From Gremmenia infestans (taxonomy: Eukaryota > Ascomycota > Leotiomycetes > Helotiales > Hamatocanthoscyphaceae): a stretch of DNA of 64,000 nt. The DNA is taken from assembly GCA_032629725.1 (NCBI GenBank), contig JAFEVB010000002.1:1116001-1180000 (forward strand). Reading direction: 5' to 3'. The position numbers and the translations under genes are program-made. The notes beneath the pieces are model-generated. The model was not told the DNA's origin and searched no databases. It saw only the letters and a program-made list of their open reading frames with translations. Position 1 is the first letter of the stretch. The number at the start of each line of letters is the position of its first letter. Of this stretch, positions 21,772 to 33,518 are shown in pieces.

Positions 21772-22975
21772 CCTGTGCCCGTATCTCTTGATTGCCGCTT
21801 GTTGTTTGATTTTCGGGGACAAGTGTCTAGCAAAGGTTGACCGTTGTCAAAATCAGAATGTTTGGTACTTAACGGAAGCATCCACCATCCGGAAGGCTAT
21901 CCTGTTGTGATTCACATACTCAACGTGGAGTGGACGAGGGTGAATCAGAGCATTGGCTGGCTTCATTCATGTTGGAGATAAGCGAGAAAATAGGGGTGGT
22001 GTTCTGGGCTTTCCGAACTAATGTTGATACTTTGTGATTGATCCTTCATCACCGTTTTCTTTCTACTTATACTATTCCTTCATTGGGTTATTTCAATCGT
22101 GGAAGAAAGTGTAGAGTGTTTGCCAAGACAGGATGTAGATTATGTTCTAGACTCAAAATTGTGACAGAAAGCCACGTCCACAGGGATGTTGGATTGTCAC
22201 AAAGTACTCATAGCTCTAAAAGGCTTATCACATAAGTATTTTGGGACCTACGAGAAACATCTTTCTTCTCAAACTACAAGTTACAGTCTTTATATCTTCT
22301 GTCACAATACAACAAAGTATATCTATAAAGTACACAGCTATTTAGTATGCAATCTTATCCAAGCGTTTCTCATTATCTTTCTGCTATGAAATTATCTGGA
22401 TAATGCAGACATTATATATATCACTGACCGCACAAGTATAATATGAACTCTGGCATAGTAAACTCAGCCGAGTTTGCACTTCAGGGGCATGACTTGATTC
22501 CCTTCTCTCAAGCAACTTCTCAGAATTTTCATCCCAAATTTTCGGACACTGGTGGTAGCATTCACCACCTGGCGGGTCTTTTCTCTTTTCAACTCTTGGC
22601 CATTGGGCGGCATTCTTAACCAACAGAAATACTACACAGTGAGTAATATTCCAAAACAACTTACTTTATAGCATATGTGCTTACTTGTAAAGTATCTTTA
22701 CCAATTTGAGCTTTGTTCACGGTCTCACATTTATCGGCACGCGCTTTTAGGCCTGGGGTTAAGGGTTAGGTAGACGTTGGGGACCGGGTTGGGGATTCTT
22801 GATATTCAGGACATATTGTTAGCATGAGGCAACAAATGGACATAGCAAAAATCATAGTATCATTAGACAAAGATTATCTGGTCCTAAGAGAGAAACTTAA
22901 ACGAGACACGGTCCAGTACTGCAGACTCCAAAACTAGCAGCCTTCCCTTGCTTGCTTTCCGTAAATTATGCTTAA
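21772..22975. other. Intergenic region, nothing recognised
   Basis: About 1.2 kb between the start of the monooxygenase and the 3' end of the exonuclease gene. Scattered ORFs of 65-91 codons lack recognisable motifs or introns with sense. Confidence 0.5.
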
Positions 22976-23971
22976 TCACACATCACTGCTTTTCATCACG
23001 TCCTCTTCCCAACCAATACAATCCCGAGCTGTATCTTCGTACCAGTCCTCCTCCCACTCATATTCGTTCAAATGATCCTCCAAATGATCCTCGAAATCAT
23101 CCCTTGGTGCAGGAACCCAGTGATCATCATCGTTGAGAACATATTGACCTGCTAAATCTTCCATCATAATGTCATCATTCCAAGCCTCGGTGGCTTCTCG
23201 AATACTCTCATCATCCCACCCCAGGGTCATGCTCTTTGAATGTCCATCATAATCAGATCTCTGCGACATCTTGACCCGCTCCTTTGTCATTTCGCGGACA
23301 TGCACTCTCCAAAAAGTTTGTTCAGGCCCTTGCAGCTTGGCGTTGTATACATCGTACAGACCTGGCAACAACGCGACGTCCTGTTCGCAGTATTTTATGA
23401 TTTCGGGCATCAAGGGGCGCTCGTTGAAAACTTTGTAGCGGCCGCCTTTCTCAGGGGCAAGTAGGCGACGGCCATGCTCTTTGATACGACGCCATTCAGT
23501 CTTCGCTGCATTAGACATAGGGCTATCCTGCTCAATGCACGTTGCTAAGCCAGAGACGAATTTCCGTGAGCCTGTCCGAGATGCGAGCTCCATGAGCTGA
23601 AGGTCTTTGATGCCGTCAACAGAGATCTGGAAAAGACTAAACAGGGCATCTGAATCGTTGCGGACATCGAAGATGACTTTAGGAATGGATGGCGATTCCA
23701 GAACGCTTTTCAATGAGATTCCGCTCTTAGTGGTAATTGAGAAAGCAGCTTTTCCGAGACTGTGAATGTTGATAAGGTAGGTCTTTTGGGTAGGGGCGAT
23801 ATAGAGCGAGAAAATGGATATGGAGCTATGACGGCCTAGTGCAATTCCCTCTAAGTCGAGATATAGGGAGGGACGATTAGTTGCAAGGCCGGTAATGATG
23901 TCGAGTAGAGGCAGAAGACTCGATTCTGAGTCTATCAATATGACATTGCTTTGCGCCGTTGTAGTTGACAT
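22976..23971 (-). CDS. DEDDy-type 3'-5' exonuclease-domain protein
   Basis: Intronless, 331 residues. It carries the three exonuclease motifs of the RNase D/WRN-like fold (PF01612). Exo I is LYLDLEGIALGRH with the Asp-X-Glu pair (about residues 37-42). Exo II is IFDVRNDSDALF (about 99-110). Exo III is IIKYCEQDVALLPGLY (about 192-207), with the Tyr-X3-Asp spacing of the DEDDy group. The C-terminal third is a strongly acidic tail (DDFEDHLEDHLNEYEWEEDW) without a known fold. EXD1-like relatives act in RNA metabolism, and some have lost activity. Here the acidic residues of all three motifs appear to be present, so activity is plausible. Divergent from the glycyl-tRNA synthetase gene with a 544-bp gap. 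Confidence 0.83.
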   Translation of the reverse strand: MSTTTAQSNVILIDSESSLLPLLDIITGLATNRPSLYLDLEGIALGRHSSISIFSLYIAPTQKTYLINIHSLGKAAFSITTKSGISLKSVLESPSIPKVIFDVRNDSDALFSLFQISVDGIKDLQLMELASRTGSRKFVSGLATCIEQDSPMSNAAKTEWRRIKEHGRRLLAPEKGGRYKVFNERPLMPEIIKYCEQDVALLPGLYDVYNAKLQGPEQTFWRVHVREMTKERVKMSQRSDYDGHSKSMTLGWDDESIREATEAWNDDIMMEDLAGQYVLNDDDHWVPAPRDDFEDHLEDHLNEYEWEEDWYEDTARDCIGWEEDVMKSSDV

Positions 23972-24397
23972 TTTTGGTAATGGATTCTTCGATTTTAATT
24001 GTGATATAGGAGAATTGAAATAATCGTGTTCCTGCCCTGTGGTATGGTCGTAGTATGGAATGTCTTGCAGGGATATTGGTCACCCTTGCTTGCACTGCGT
24101 CTTGCCCAGTAAGGTCAGGTCGAGCGCTGGTAGAAGTGGGGCCAATGTTGCACATTAACAACGGGACGATCGTTGATGTTTCTCACGAACTTATTTAGAC
24201 GTCTCCCTTGATTTAAACAATTATCATCTAAATTTAAATATAATCACGTGCATTCTGTCTATAGTATACTTAGAATTTACTTGTAATAAGGTATCCCCAT
24301 ATCTCCTGTCGTTTTCCTGCTCACCCGTACAATGTGTTCCTGCTTACATAAGACAACTTGTGCGGCTGTTTGATTGTTCTGTTGGTTTCAGTCTAGT

Positions 24398-24445
24398 ATG
24401 AGTCAACAAACTCATTCTTCAACTTTCAACATAACACCAATGTAA
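24398..24445 (+). other. Possible upstream ORF of the glycyl-tRNA synthetase gene
   Basis: A 15-codon reading frame (MSQQTHSSTFNITPM then stop) ends 70 nt before the GlyRS ATG and is in a different frame. If it is inside the leader it could temper translation. The transcription start is not known, so the call is tentative. Confidence 0.25.
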
Positions 24446-24515
24446 GTCTTACAGATCAAGCGTGAAAGAAGGCCCAAAGGAACGCTAGATCTACTTTTAT
24501 TTTCCCTCTAATCTC

Positions 24516-26640
24516 ATGGCGGATCTCTCTACCCGCTCCGGCGCGGCATTTGACCGCAATCCTTTTGACGCACTCCTCAAACGGCGTCTCTTCTCCACGC
24601 CCTCTTTCGAGATATATGGGAAGGCCAGTTATTTTGTTGGTGACAGAAAGGGTCTATTTGATTACGGGCCGCCTGGCTGTGCCTTGCAGGCAAATATTGT
24701 GGATACATGGAGAAAGCACTTCATCCTCGAGGAAAACATGTTGGAGGTGGACTGTACTGTCTTGACACCTGAAGATGTCTTTAAAACGAGCGGCCACGTT
24801 GACAAGTTCTCGGATTGGATATGTAAGGATACCAAGAATGGTGATTATCTGAGAGCTGATCATCTGATTGAGAATGTGCTGGAGGCTAGATTGAAGGGAG
24901 ATAAAGCCGCCAGAGGCATTGCGGCGGAGGAGGAAAAAGACACGGGTGATAATCCCTCCGCTGCTAAGAAGGAGAAGCGTGCGGTCAAAGATGTCAAGGC
25001 GGTGAGATTGGACGACGCTGTGGTGAAGGAGTTTGAGGAGATCCTTGCGCGGGTAAGCTGTTCTTAGCTTTTTGGACACACTCTCTAGTTATCCTACTAA
25101 CTCTAGCTACCAGATTGATAATTACGATGGCCCAGAACTCGGATTATTGATTGTAAAGTTTGATATCAGGAATCCTGACGGGAACAATGAAGTTCTCCCA
25201 CCAGTCCCCTTCAACCTCATGTTCAAGACTTCAATTGGTCCCAGCAGCGGCTCCATTGGATATCTAAGACCGGAAACCGCACAGGGACAGTTCGTGAACT
25301 TTAAGAAGCTGCTCGAGTTCAACCAGAATAGTATGCCTTTTGCATCGGCATCGATCGGAAAATGCTACCGCAATGAAATCTCGCCTCGAACGGGTATCCT
25401 TCGAGTGCGAGAATTTCTCCTCGCTGAAGTGGAGCACTTTGTTGATCCTGAAGGCGGGAAAAGGCATGAGCGATTTGAGGACATTGAGAACATTGAGCTG
25501 ATTCTACTTGACCGACATACACAGTTGGCAGGCAGTACAGAGACCAAAGTCATGACTGTTGGCGAAGCAGTTCGTTCACATGTGATAGATAACGAGACGC
25601 TAGGTTACTTCTTGGCAAGGATTCATCTCTTCTTCCAAAAGATCGGTGTCGATCCAAAGAAAGTTCGGTTTCGCCAGCATATGGCTAATGAGATGGCCCA
25701 TTATGCGGCTGATTGTTGGGATGGCGAGCTCCTGACCAGCTACGGCTGGATAGAATGTGTTGGCTGTGCGGATCGGAGCGCGTATGATCTTTCGGTGCAT
25801 TCAAAGAGAACTGGCGAGGCATTGGTTGTTCGTGAACCGCTTGAACAACCGTTGAGAATCGAGGAATGGCAAGTTGATATTGACAAAAAGAAGCTTGGGC
25901 CAAAATTCCGAAAGGACGCAAAGGCCGTTGAAGAATCGATTGAAGCTCTTAGCCAGGAGCAACGTGAAACGTTTGGGCAAATATTGAACATATGTGGTGT
26001 CATCAACATCGATGTACCAGGTCTCCCTGAAGGGAAGGCCGAACTGGATAAAGACTTGATTCAGATAGTGCGCCGGACCAGAGTTGAGAACACCAGAGAA
26101 TACACCCCGCACGTCATTGAGCCCTCATTTGGTATTGGCCGGATATTCTACTGTCTTTTGGAACACGTGTACTGGCATCGTCCTGGCGACGAAGCCCGTG
26201 GGGTAAGACATTAACGTGTTCGCGCCAACCCTCACCAAAGCTAAAAAATCTAGGTCCTCTCTATTCCTCCACTCGTAGCACCCTCAAAAGTCCTCATCGT
26301 CCCACTTTCGCACTCACCAGGTTTCGCCTCGCACGTCAAAAAACTCTCAGCGCGGCTCCGCACCCTCGGAATCTCTCACACTGTAGACGAGTCATCTGCG
26401 AGTATCGGCAAACGTTATTCACGAAATGATGAGCTCGGTACCCCTTTTGGAATTACGGTTGATTTCGACTCCCTCAAGGACGACACAATTACCCTGAGAG
26501 AACGGGATACCATGAAACAGATTCGTGCCTCGGTAGATGATGTACTGGGCGCTGTTGTTGGTTTGATAAATGGTTCCGAACTATGGACTGATGTTCTGAA
26601 AAGGTTACCTGAGTTTTTGGGCCAGAATGAGGATGAATAG
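24516..26640 (+). CDS. GRS1: Glycyl-tRNA synthetase
   Basis: Three exons, 24516-25052, 25114-26202 and 26254-26640, give 670 residues, right for eukaryotic GlyRS. This class II homodimeric synthetase charges tRNA-Gly, and the same gene often serves cytosol and mitochondria in fungi. The catalytic core shows FEIYGKASYFVGDRKGLFDYGPPG, the motif 2 region CYRNEISPRTGILRVREFLLAEVEHF and motif 3 PSFGIGRIFYCLLEH. The anticodon-binding domain begins at about VAPSKVLIVPLSHSPGFA and ends with the acidic GQNEDE. An insertion rich in Lys/Glu (GIAAEEEKDTGDNPSAAKKEK) lies between the core segments, as in other fungi. Splice joins ILAR/IDNYDGPELG and ARG/VLSIPPL restore conserved sequence. No mitochondrial presequence is seen after ATG 24516. 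Confidence 0.96.
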
Positions 26641-27364
26641 CGGGCTATCAACCAGAATTCGATGCAATAAGCATTTGATCCATATTTCTCTCTCTAATTA
26701 CAACACTTGCACTTGAACATTCCTTATTGCTTAGATATTTAGAGCTTACACGCTATCCAGGTAATATCAGAAGTCTCATTTCAACAGGGAGCCCATAACA
26801 AAGAGCCTGCTTACGCCCCCAACACCTAGCGGCCCTTCCCCCTAATGGAAATTACTCCGTGAAGGAACGCATCGCTCCGCAAAAGAACGAGTGCGGCTGA
26901 GAAAATGCATCGATGATTAACCAGCATACTGCTTATTATGAATGCCACGCACCATCAGCAGCCAGGCCCATAACGAGCCTAGGCATGCGGGGGCAGGGGG
27001 GTGAGCATGTGCATTTTCTCCATAGGGTGATTTTGGGCGTTACAGTAAGGCTCGCGCATGAGGCTCTAGATACGCGAAGGTATGAGAAAACTGGCTTTTA
27101 TTTTATTTTAGGGGTTTGGTGGCGGCTGACGGAGGAGGTGATTTCGTGTTAAAGTTCGTAGAATGGTACCTTGGCTGGTTTAGTGTGTCAGACCGTGGGG
27201 TCTAATTTAAGGTGCCGGTATTCGTGTGTTCTGATATATAAGGTCCAGTACGCTTTATGTTTATTTTGCTGGTCTGTCTTTTGTTGAATATTTTTGGAAG
27301 TTGGAAGTTGACTTTAGATCTCAGATCTTGGATCTCTTTTTTTACTTATTTATCTGTTGAAACG
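26641..27364. promoter_or_regulatory. Intergenic region with TATA box before the His/Cys-rich gene
   Basis: No gene was found in this 724-bp gap. TATATAAG at 27235-27242 lies 123 bp before the downstream ATG and is followed by a T-rich leader, a plausible core promoter. Confidence 0.45.
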
Positions 27365-28036
27365 ATGGCTCCTCATCATCAGGCACGTCCGGCTCAGCAC
27401 CGTGCTCCGGTACAGCATCATACAGTCCAGCACCATCCAGTCCTGCATCATCCTCCGCCTCAGCAACACATAGTTCATCACCCAGCTCCCCAACACCATG
27501 CTGCTCCACAGCACCACGCAGCGCCACACCCCAAGCAACAACAATATCAAGCACCTCAACAACAAACCTTCATTACAGAAAACTACTCCACCCAAAATCT
27601 GTCCACCCAGAATGTCATCTACGAGCCCGGATACACGCAGCCACAACAGCAGGTACACAGCACCTTCTGCACTGCTCCCAACCATCCACCTTCTCTTCTA
27701 ACAACAACCACAGATGTACGTACAAGAACAAAACTACGAGCCGGAGAAAAAGAAGAAGAATAGGGGCTGTATAGGTACCATGTAAGTATCTACCGACCAG
27801 ACCTAAACGTTTTGTTTGTATAGAATCCAAAATGAAAAGCTAACGGATCGGTGATGGATAGTGTTGCTGTTTTATGCTGCTGTGCGCTTTTCGAATGCTG
27901 CGGATGCGATTGCTGTGACGACTGTATTGATTGTGTTGATTGTGGGGGTGGCGATGACGATGATGGGTGTAGTTGCTGTAATTGTTGTGATAGTGATGGA
28001 AATGAACAGGGTGGGTGTTGCAATTGCTGCGATTGA
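27365..28036 (+). CDS. His/Gln-rich protein with cysteine-cluster (CYSTM-like) C-terminus
   Basis: Three exons, 27365-27652, 27714-27781 and 27862-28036, join in phase to 176 residues. Residues 1 to about 66 are low complexity, made of His pairs with Pro, Gln and Ala (17 His). A Ser/Thr/Gln-rich spacer follows (ENYSTQNLSTQNVIYEPGY). Exon 2 ends in a basic patch (EPEKKKKNRGCIGT). Exon 3 then gives IVAVLCCCALFECCGCDCC followed by an Asp/Gly/Cys tail with about 20 Cys in 58 residues. The pattern of basic residues, Gly-Cys, a short hydrophobic stretch and Cys runs recalls the CYSTM module of stress-related membrane-associated proteins, though the tail is longer and richer in Asp. Metal binding is inferred from composition. 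An upstream in-frame ATG at 27257 was rejected because it lies in the leader. Confidence 0.65.
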
Positions 28037-28741
28037 ATTGGAGTGTAAAAGTGTGGATGAAGATAGCAGGCAGATACTCCTTGGATTGATGATTGGAGGG
28101 GCAGGTGGCGGAGTGGAAGGATGTATTAAAGAGCTGAAAAGTTTGGCATTGGGATGGTTGATATATATTTGGGGTTTGGCGTATAGAAGAGAGGATGAAG
28201 ATTTACTATGTTGAAGATTGATTTTCGACTTCAAATGTTATCAACAAGATAAAGCTTCTTGGGTTGACTTGAGCAGAAATAGCAGGTACCGATACCTTAA
28301 AAGAGCCCTCCCCACCTATTTCTCACGCGATCTGATTTCGGGAACTAGCTCTATTTTCACTTGGGATAGTTTCGTTTCCCCCATCTTCCATCCTCAAGAC
28401 ATGCCATTATCCGATATTCCACCATACCATGGGCATGCAGCGATGGCAGATAAATGTTTGTATTTTGATAGAAGAATTGAATTGGCAGCCGGTTTTCGGC
28501 GAGTAGCGACGAATCAATGGGCGGCCAGGGGCTCCGAATCGAGATCTCGCATTCACACCTTCCAACTCCTCTAACCCCGCATTCAAACTTTCGACGAAAC
28601 CTCAACCCAACTTTCTTTTAGACAACACCTTCATCGTGTCACAATATCACTCTCCTTCGTCAAACTCCGTATGAGGCACTGAATCATCCGTTTCTTCCTT
28701 GACATAACATCTCCAACCCCAGCCTCGCCAGCCCACCCACC
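28037..28741. other. Intergenic region before the RdRP gene
   Basis: About 700 bp. ORFs here (for example 28218-28574) show no recognisable protein. The last 100 bp are C/T/A-rich and look like the RdRP leader (ending CCACCATGG). Confidence 0.5.
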
Positions 28742-31700
28742 ATGGAGCAGTCTCAGGGCATGGAGGTACATATCCGCAATGTGCCTGCTCAAAGTACAGA
28801 GAATGCGCTGCGCAACTTCCTTAAGCCCTACCTCAAACACTTGTCTATTCAAAATGTTCATTTTCGAAAATCTCGGGACAGTCCGTACGCTCAGCTGACG
28901 TTCCTGCGTATTGACGATGCTCGAAAGTTTCTTCTCCATCATGGTCAGGTCAAGGTTGCCGGAAATCGTCGAGGAGTCAAGGCCAGCGCGAGGTCTATCA
29001 ACCTTAGATTCTTGGGGCAATATATCTATTGCGAGCGCAGCAATCGGGATGCGAATCCACACCTCCTTCGAGTGCTAGCCAGGGAACAGCAGGAGCGACA
29101 ATCCCAGGCTTTGGTCCAACACAATCATTATGTTAAACCCAAAGTCTTTCCCGTCACCTTCCAATGTTCATCTGTATCTTGCGGCGTGTGGGCCTATGTC
29201 AACTCGGAACTTGTCTTCTCCCCTCAAGTGGACTGGCATGTCAATGGTAAAGCGATATTTGGGGAGAGGGTCATGATTCTGACGCTTGATGATGGCCGTC
29301 GAATTGATTTCCGCTACACTAGTACCTTGGGTATTATCACTGAGGACGGATCTACGCCTTCATTAACGTTTTCAATGCACGAGCCTCCACGCTTTTTTGA
29401 GAAGATCACCACGGATCCAATTGTCGACTTGTTTGCAAAACTTGGCCTCCAACCACAACAGACGAGACAGTCACCAACACGAAAGTTTGGACCCGATCGT
29501 CATCGTCTTCCCTATCTTGACGATACGCATAAGCCCATGGCGAGGACCTGTCTCGTATACCGCATCGCTCTCAACCATGTGCAGTACACCGACCTTGGAC
29601 TTGTTATGGACGCAAACGAGCGGATGAACACTCTCCGTTTAGCTGCCCGTCAAATGCCCTCAATGTCCGACCGGCGAACAGACATTCAGAGATATCCAGA
29701 GTCGTATACTAATGGATTAAAACTTCTTTATTACGCCTTGTCAAGCCCTCGATGTGAAATCCCCTTCGTTTTGAAGTTTCAGATACAAAAGTTGGCGCAG
29801 GATGGTTATTTGTCGCCTTCCACCGTTCTGGCACTTCTTCCCGAGTTTGCATCCATGGCGAGACGAACAGAAACGGCTACTTGCGTCGATGCGGCCAGGA
29901 AGCTTTTCAATCAAATCAATTTTCCTGGACCAGAGACAGAGGCTATCGAGTTTGACCAGGAAGCTTTAATTGAGTTGCTGATGGAGAATGAGGCCCGGTG
30001 TAAGCGCGAATCGAGAGCCTTGTAAGAAATTCTTTGCGTTGTAAGGCTTTATCCTTGGAGAAAGCTAACGATTACCAGGGCGATGCAGCAAGAGAGGTTG
30101 TCTCAAAACGTGGCAGTCATTCACAGAGCCAAAGTGATGCCATCTGGCATCCATCTTCATGGGCCTGAGCCCGAGACCAACAACAGAATTCTGAGAAAGT
30201 ATCCTGGGCAACATGAGTTTTTCCTCCGCGTACAATTTTGTGATGAAGATGGCCAGCCGGTTCGTTTCAACCCTCGAATATCTAACGACAAAATATATCA
30301 TGGACGTTTCAAAGAGGTTTTTCGAGAAGGAATCAATATTGCTGGCCGTGTTTACAAATTTCTCGGGTTCTCACATTCGTCCCTTCGAGGTAAGTTTCCA
30401 AATGCCTCGACTTTTAATCTCCCTTGCATTCCCATATCTCTAGAGGTAGTCAGTTAAATCAGGGTTAACTAGAATGTACTTTAGCTCAATCTTGCTGGTT
30501 CATGGCCCCATTTTTGTATGAAAACTCTCTACTCTACGACAGAATGCTCATTCGATATCTTGGGAATTTTGCATCGATTCGATGTCCAGCGAAATGCGCC
30601 GCACGAATTGGGCAGGCATTCTCTGATACAAGAACGGCAGTCACGATTGATCTGATGGATTATTATGAAATACCGGATGTTCAGAACAACGGTCGTGTAT
30701 TTAGCGATGGTGTCGGTACTATTTCATCATCCCTCCTGGAGAAGATCTCGGAACGCCTTCCAAAAAAGACGCTTCCACGACCTACATGCCTTCAGATCCG
30801 TTTTAAGGGTAAGTGTCTTGGCCTCCATTAATGATTCCGATCCAAGTCAAAGGAACTAATTTACTGCGACAGGAGCCAAAGGTATGATATCGTTAGATTC
30901 TCGTGTGCAAAAGCCTGCACTGTCTCTACGCCCTTCCATGATCAAATTTGGTGGTTCGAATTCAGCAGATGTTGAAATATGTGAGGCAGCATACAAACCG
31001 CTACCGATGTACCTGAATCGGCAGCTCATCAAGATATTAGAGGATATGGGGGTTGAGGACAAGTTCTTCCTTGACCTCCAGGCGAGAGAAGTCAAACGGT
31101 TGCGAGACATCACGGATAATCCTATAAATGCCTCAACTTTCCTGAAGCGGCAGTCAGTTGGCGAGCCCTTTCACTTTCCGTGGTTAATCTTAGCTCTTGC
31201 ATCACGTAACCTCGACTTCCGTTCGGACGGCTTTCTTCGCGACACTGTGGAGTTGACGTTGTTATCAGAACTTCGTAAGCTCAAGCACCAAACAAGAATT
31301 CCCGTCCAAAAGGGCTACCATCTACATGGACTTATGGACGAGACTGGATATCTTCGAGAGGGAGAGATCTTTTGCTCTGTCGTTGAGGATGGTGTCCCAA
31401 GATACATTACCGGCACAAATTTGATTATTTCACGGGCTCCGGCACTTCATCCAGGAGACGTGCAGCTGGTGGACGGAGTCATGCCTCCTAAGGGTTCTCC
31501 GCTTCTCCAAATACACAATTGTATCTGTTTCAGTCAACACGGGGCCCGTGACTTGCCCAGCAAACTCAGCGGTGGTGATCTGGACGGCGACCGTTATTAC
31601 ATCATGTGGGACGAGAGGGCGAAGGTCAAAAATGTCTTTCAGCCGGCCGACTACCCAATCCAGCAGCCCGTAGATATTGGCCGATTGGTGGAGGTAGAAG

Positions 31701-32761
31701 ACATGACAAATTTCTTCATTCAATTCATGGAAACTGACCAGCTTGGCCGAATTGCTGTTCAACATCGAGTTATGGCTGACCAAAAAGAAAGGGGCGTCTG
31801 TGATGAAGACTGCATCCGTCTGTCCGAAATGCATTCTACTGCCGTTGATTTCTCGAAGACAGGGATTCCGGTATGCGCCATTTCAGGTCTCTAAATGTTC
31901 TAGCTAATAGTTGTTAGGTTGATATGACCAAATTGCCAAAAGGTAATCCATGGCGCCCAGACTTTGAAGCTCCCGGCCCGCACGTTATGATCGAGAAGAA
32001 CAATGGCGTTGTATTTGAAACCAAAACATTTCGGGATCCATTTGACCAGGAGGATGAAGACGATGAGTTCACAAGCTACAGGTACTACGAGAGCAACAAA
32101 ATCCTTGGCAGGCTCTACCGCGCCATTGATGAGCAAGCTGTTTTCCAGGATATTCAAAAACGAGCTTCTGCCGATGGAATGACAAGTCGCTCTAATATTA
32201 TTGACGAAGTCTGGAGGTATATCGAGAGAAAGGTTCAAGGATTCCAGTGGGAGGACCAGATGGAATGGGCCGAAGACATTCGTGACATGTAAGTAGAAAT
32301 AGCTCGAGTCAACATGTCTCGCATCTACTGACACTCTCAGGTATGAAGAAGCACTTCTCAACACCATGACAGACTATAGTCAGCACCCCCAACGCCCTCT
32401 TTCCGAACTCGAAGCCTTCACCGGCGCCATCCTCGGCAGAACCGGTGTTCCGAATCGTTACCAACGTGAGCTCTCGAAGACTATGAAGGAGAAATTCGAA
32501 GAGGATACCACTTTTATCGTCAACTGCATATTGAAGGATGGTGATGAGTGGTCTGATCAGGCTTTGGAGAGAAGTGTTGCGTGCTTGGCTGTGAGCCTGA
32601 AAGACGTTACAGGTTATCGCAGACGCGAGCAGTTGCTTTCGTTCAAGTATGTGGCGGCGGCGATTTGTCTGAGGGAGGTGGAGAAATTGCCGGGTTGGGA
32701 GGATCTTGAACACATTACCTTCCCGGAGCTTGGGGGTAGGACTGTACTTGCTTTGAACTGA
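28742..32761 (+). CDS. RNA-dependent RNA polymerase with N-terminal RRM
   Basis: Six exons, 28742-30021, 30079-30389, 30485-30808, 30873-31870, 31918-32288 and 32341-32761, join in phase to 1234 residues. Cellular RdRPs copy aberrant or unpaired RNA into dsRNA for Dicer in quelling, meiotic silencing or siRNA amplification. An RRM-like fold is at about residues 3-70 (MEVHIRNVPAQSTENALRNF, YAQLTFLRIDDARKFL). The catalytic loop is LSGGDLDGDRYYIMWD, with Asp874, Asp876 and Asp878 of the DxDGD motif all present. Upstream conserved blocks include FSDGVGTISSSLLEKI and GVPRYITGTNLIISRAPALHPGD. The start ATG is in a strong CCACCATGG context. The RRM-RdRP layout is that of the Sad-1/Rdp1-type branch rather than Qde-1; that subgrouping is inference and needs a tree. 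Confidence 0.94.
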
Positions 32762-33518
32762 TGAGCACTACTCGGTATGGAAGAAAGTGTGTTTGGCGTT
32801 TGTGGATTCCCCATGATTTGTGGCGCGTTATGGATTGTATTGAAGGCGCATGTTTGCTGGAATGAGTGCAGGTATGTTATGGCGTCTAAGTGTGCATTTG
32901 CTGGTTTTTATAATACCCCATGAGTTGTGGAGCTTCACGAGTTACGAGTTATGATAAAAGGAGATCATGAAGTCTGTACCTAACAATCTTGCCTGCTTGT
33001 CGCGTGAATATCTCACCATCAGTGACACTTTCAAGTACGGATGTGATGTATAAGAACCATTAGCTTGGGATATCCAGGCAAGCAAATCTTCCATCATTCC
33101 GCAACTAGGAATGGAGAGAAAGACAGAAATTGTTATCAAGTTTGGGATATACGTGGAAGAATGGAAGAATAATGTGTTAGAGAGGTGGAAGATTGAAAAT
33201 GGAAGTATGAAGTTGGATGCAGATTCGGGAGATACTGATAGGATTGACTTGTCTGTCCGTGGATCAGAGCCGTCTGCGCTTAGTTTGAAGCCAGAAAATT
33301 GTCTCAGAACTGTAGATGATAATATCAAGATCACGATCACGATATCGGCATCCGAGCCCCTTTTCGATGAAAACACGCTAGAGACCGCTAATGCAACCTC
33401 TATACGCGCTCTTGACCGCGACGCGTTTTTTGACCGCATCCACATCCACGCCAAAATCTCCCACTTCGTGTGGGACATTGTTTTTCAACATCACAACACC
33501 TTTACCCGCATCCTCAAA
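32762..33518. other. Intergenic region before MCM4
   Basis: About 760 bp. The frame of MCM4 is open far upstream (to 33111), but that part reads as non-conserved sequence and the conserved Ser/Pro-rich N-terminus starts at 33519. No other gene was seen. Confidence 0.5.

Noticed and set aside
33111..33518. N-terminal extension of MCM4 from ATG 33111
   Set aside because: The extra 136 residues do not resemble MCM4 N-termini, and the typical Ser/Pro/Arg-rich start is at 33519.
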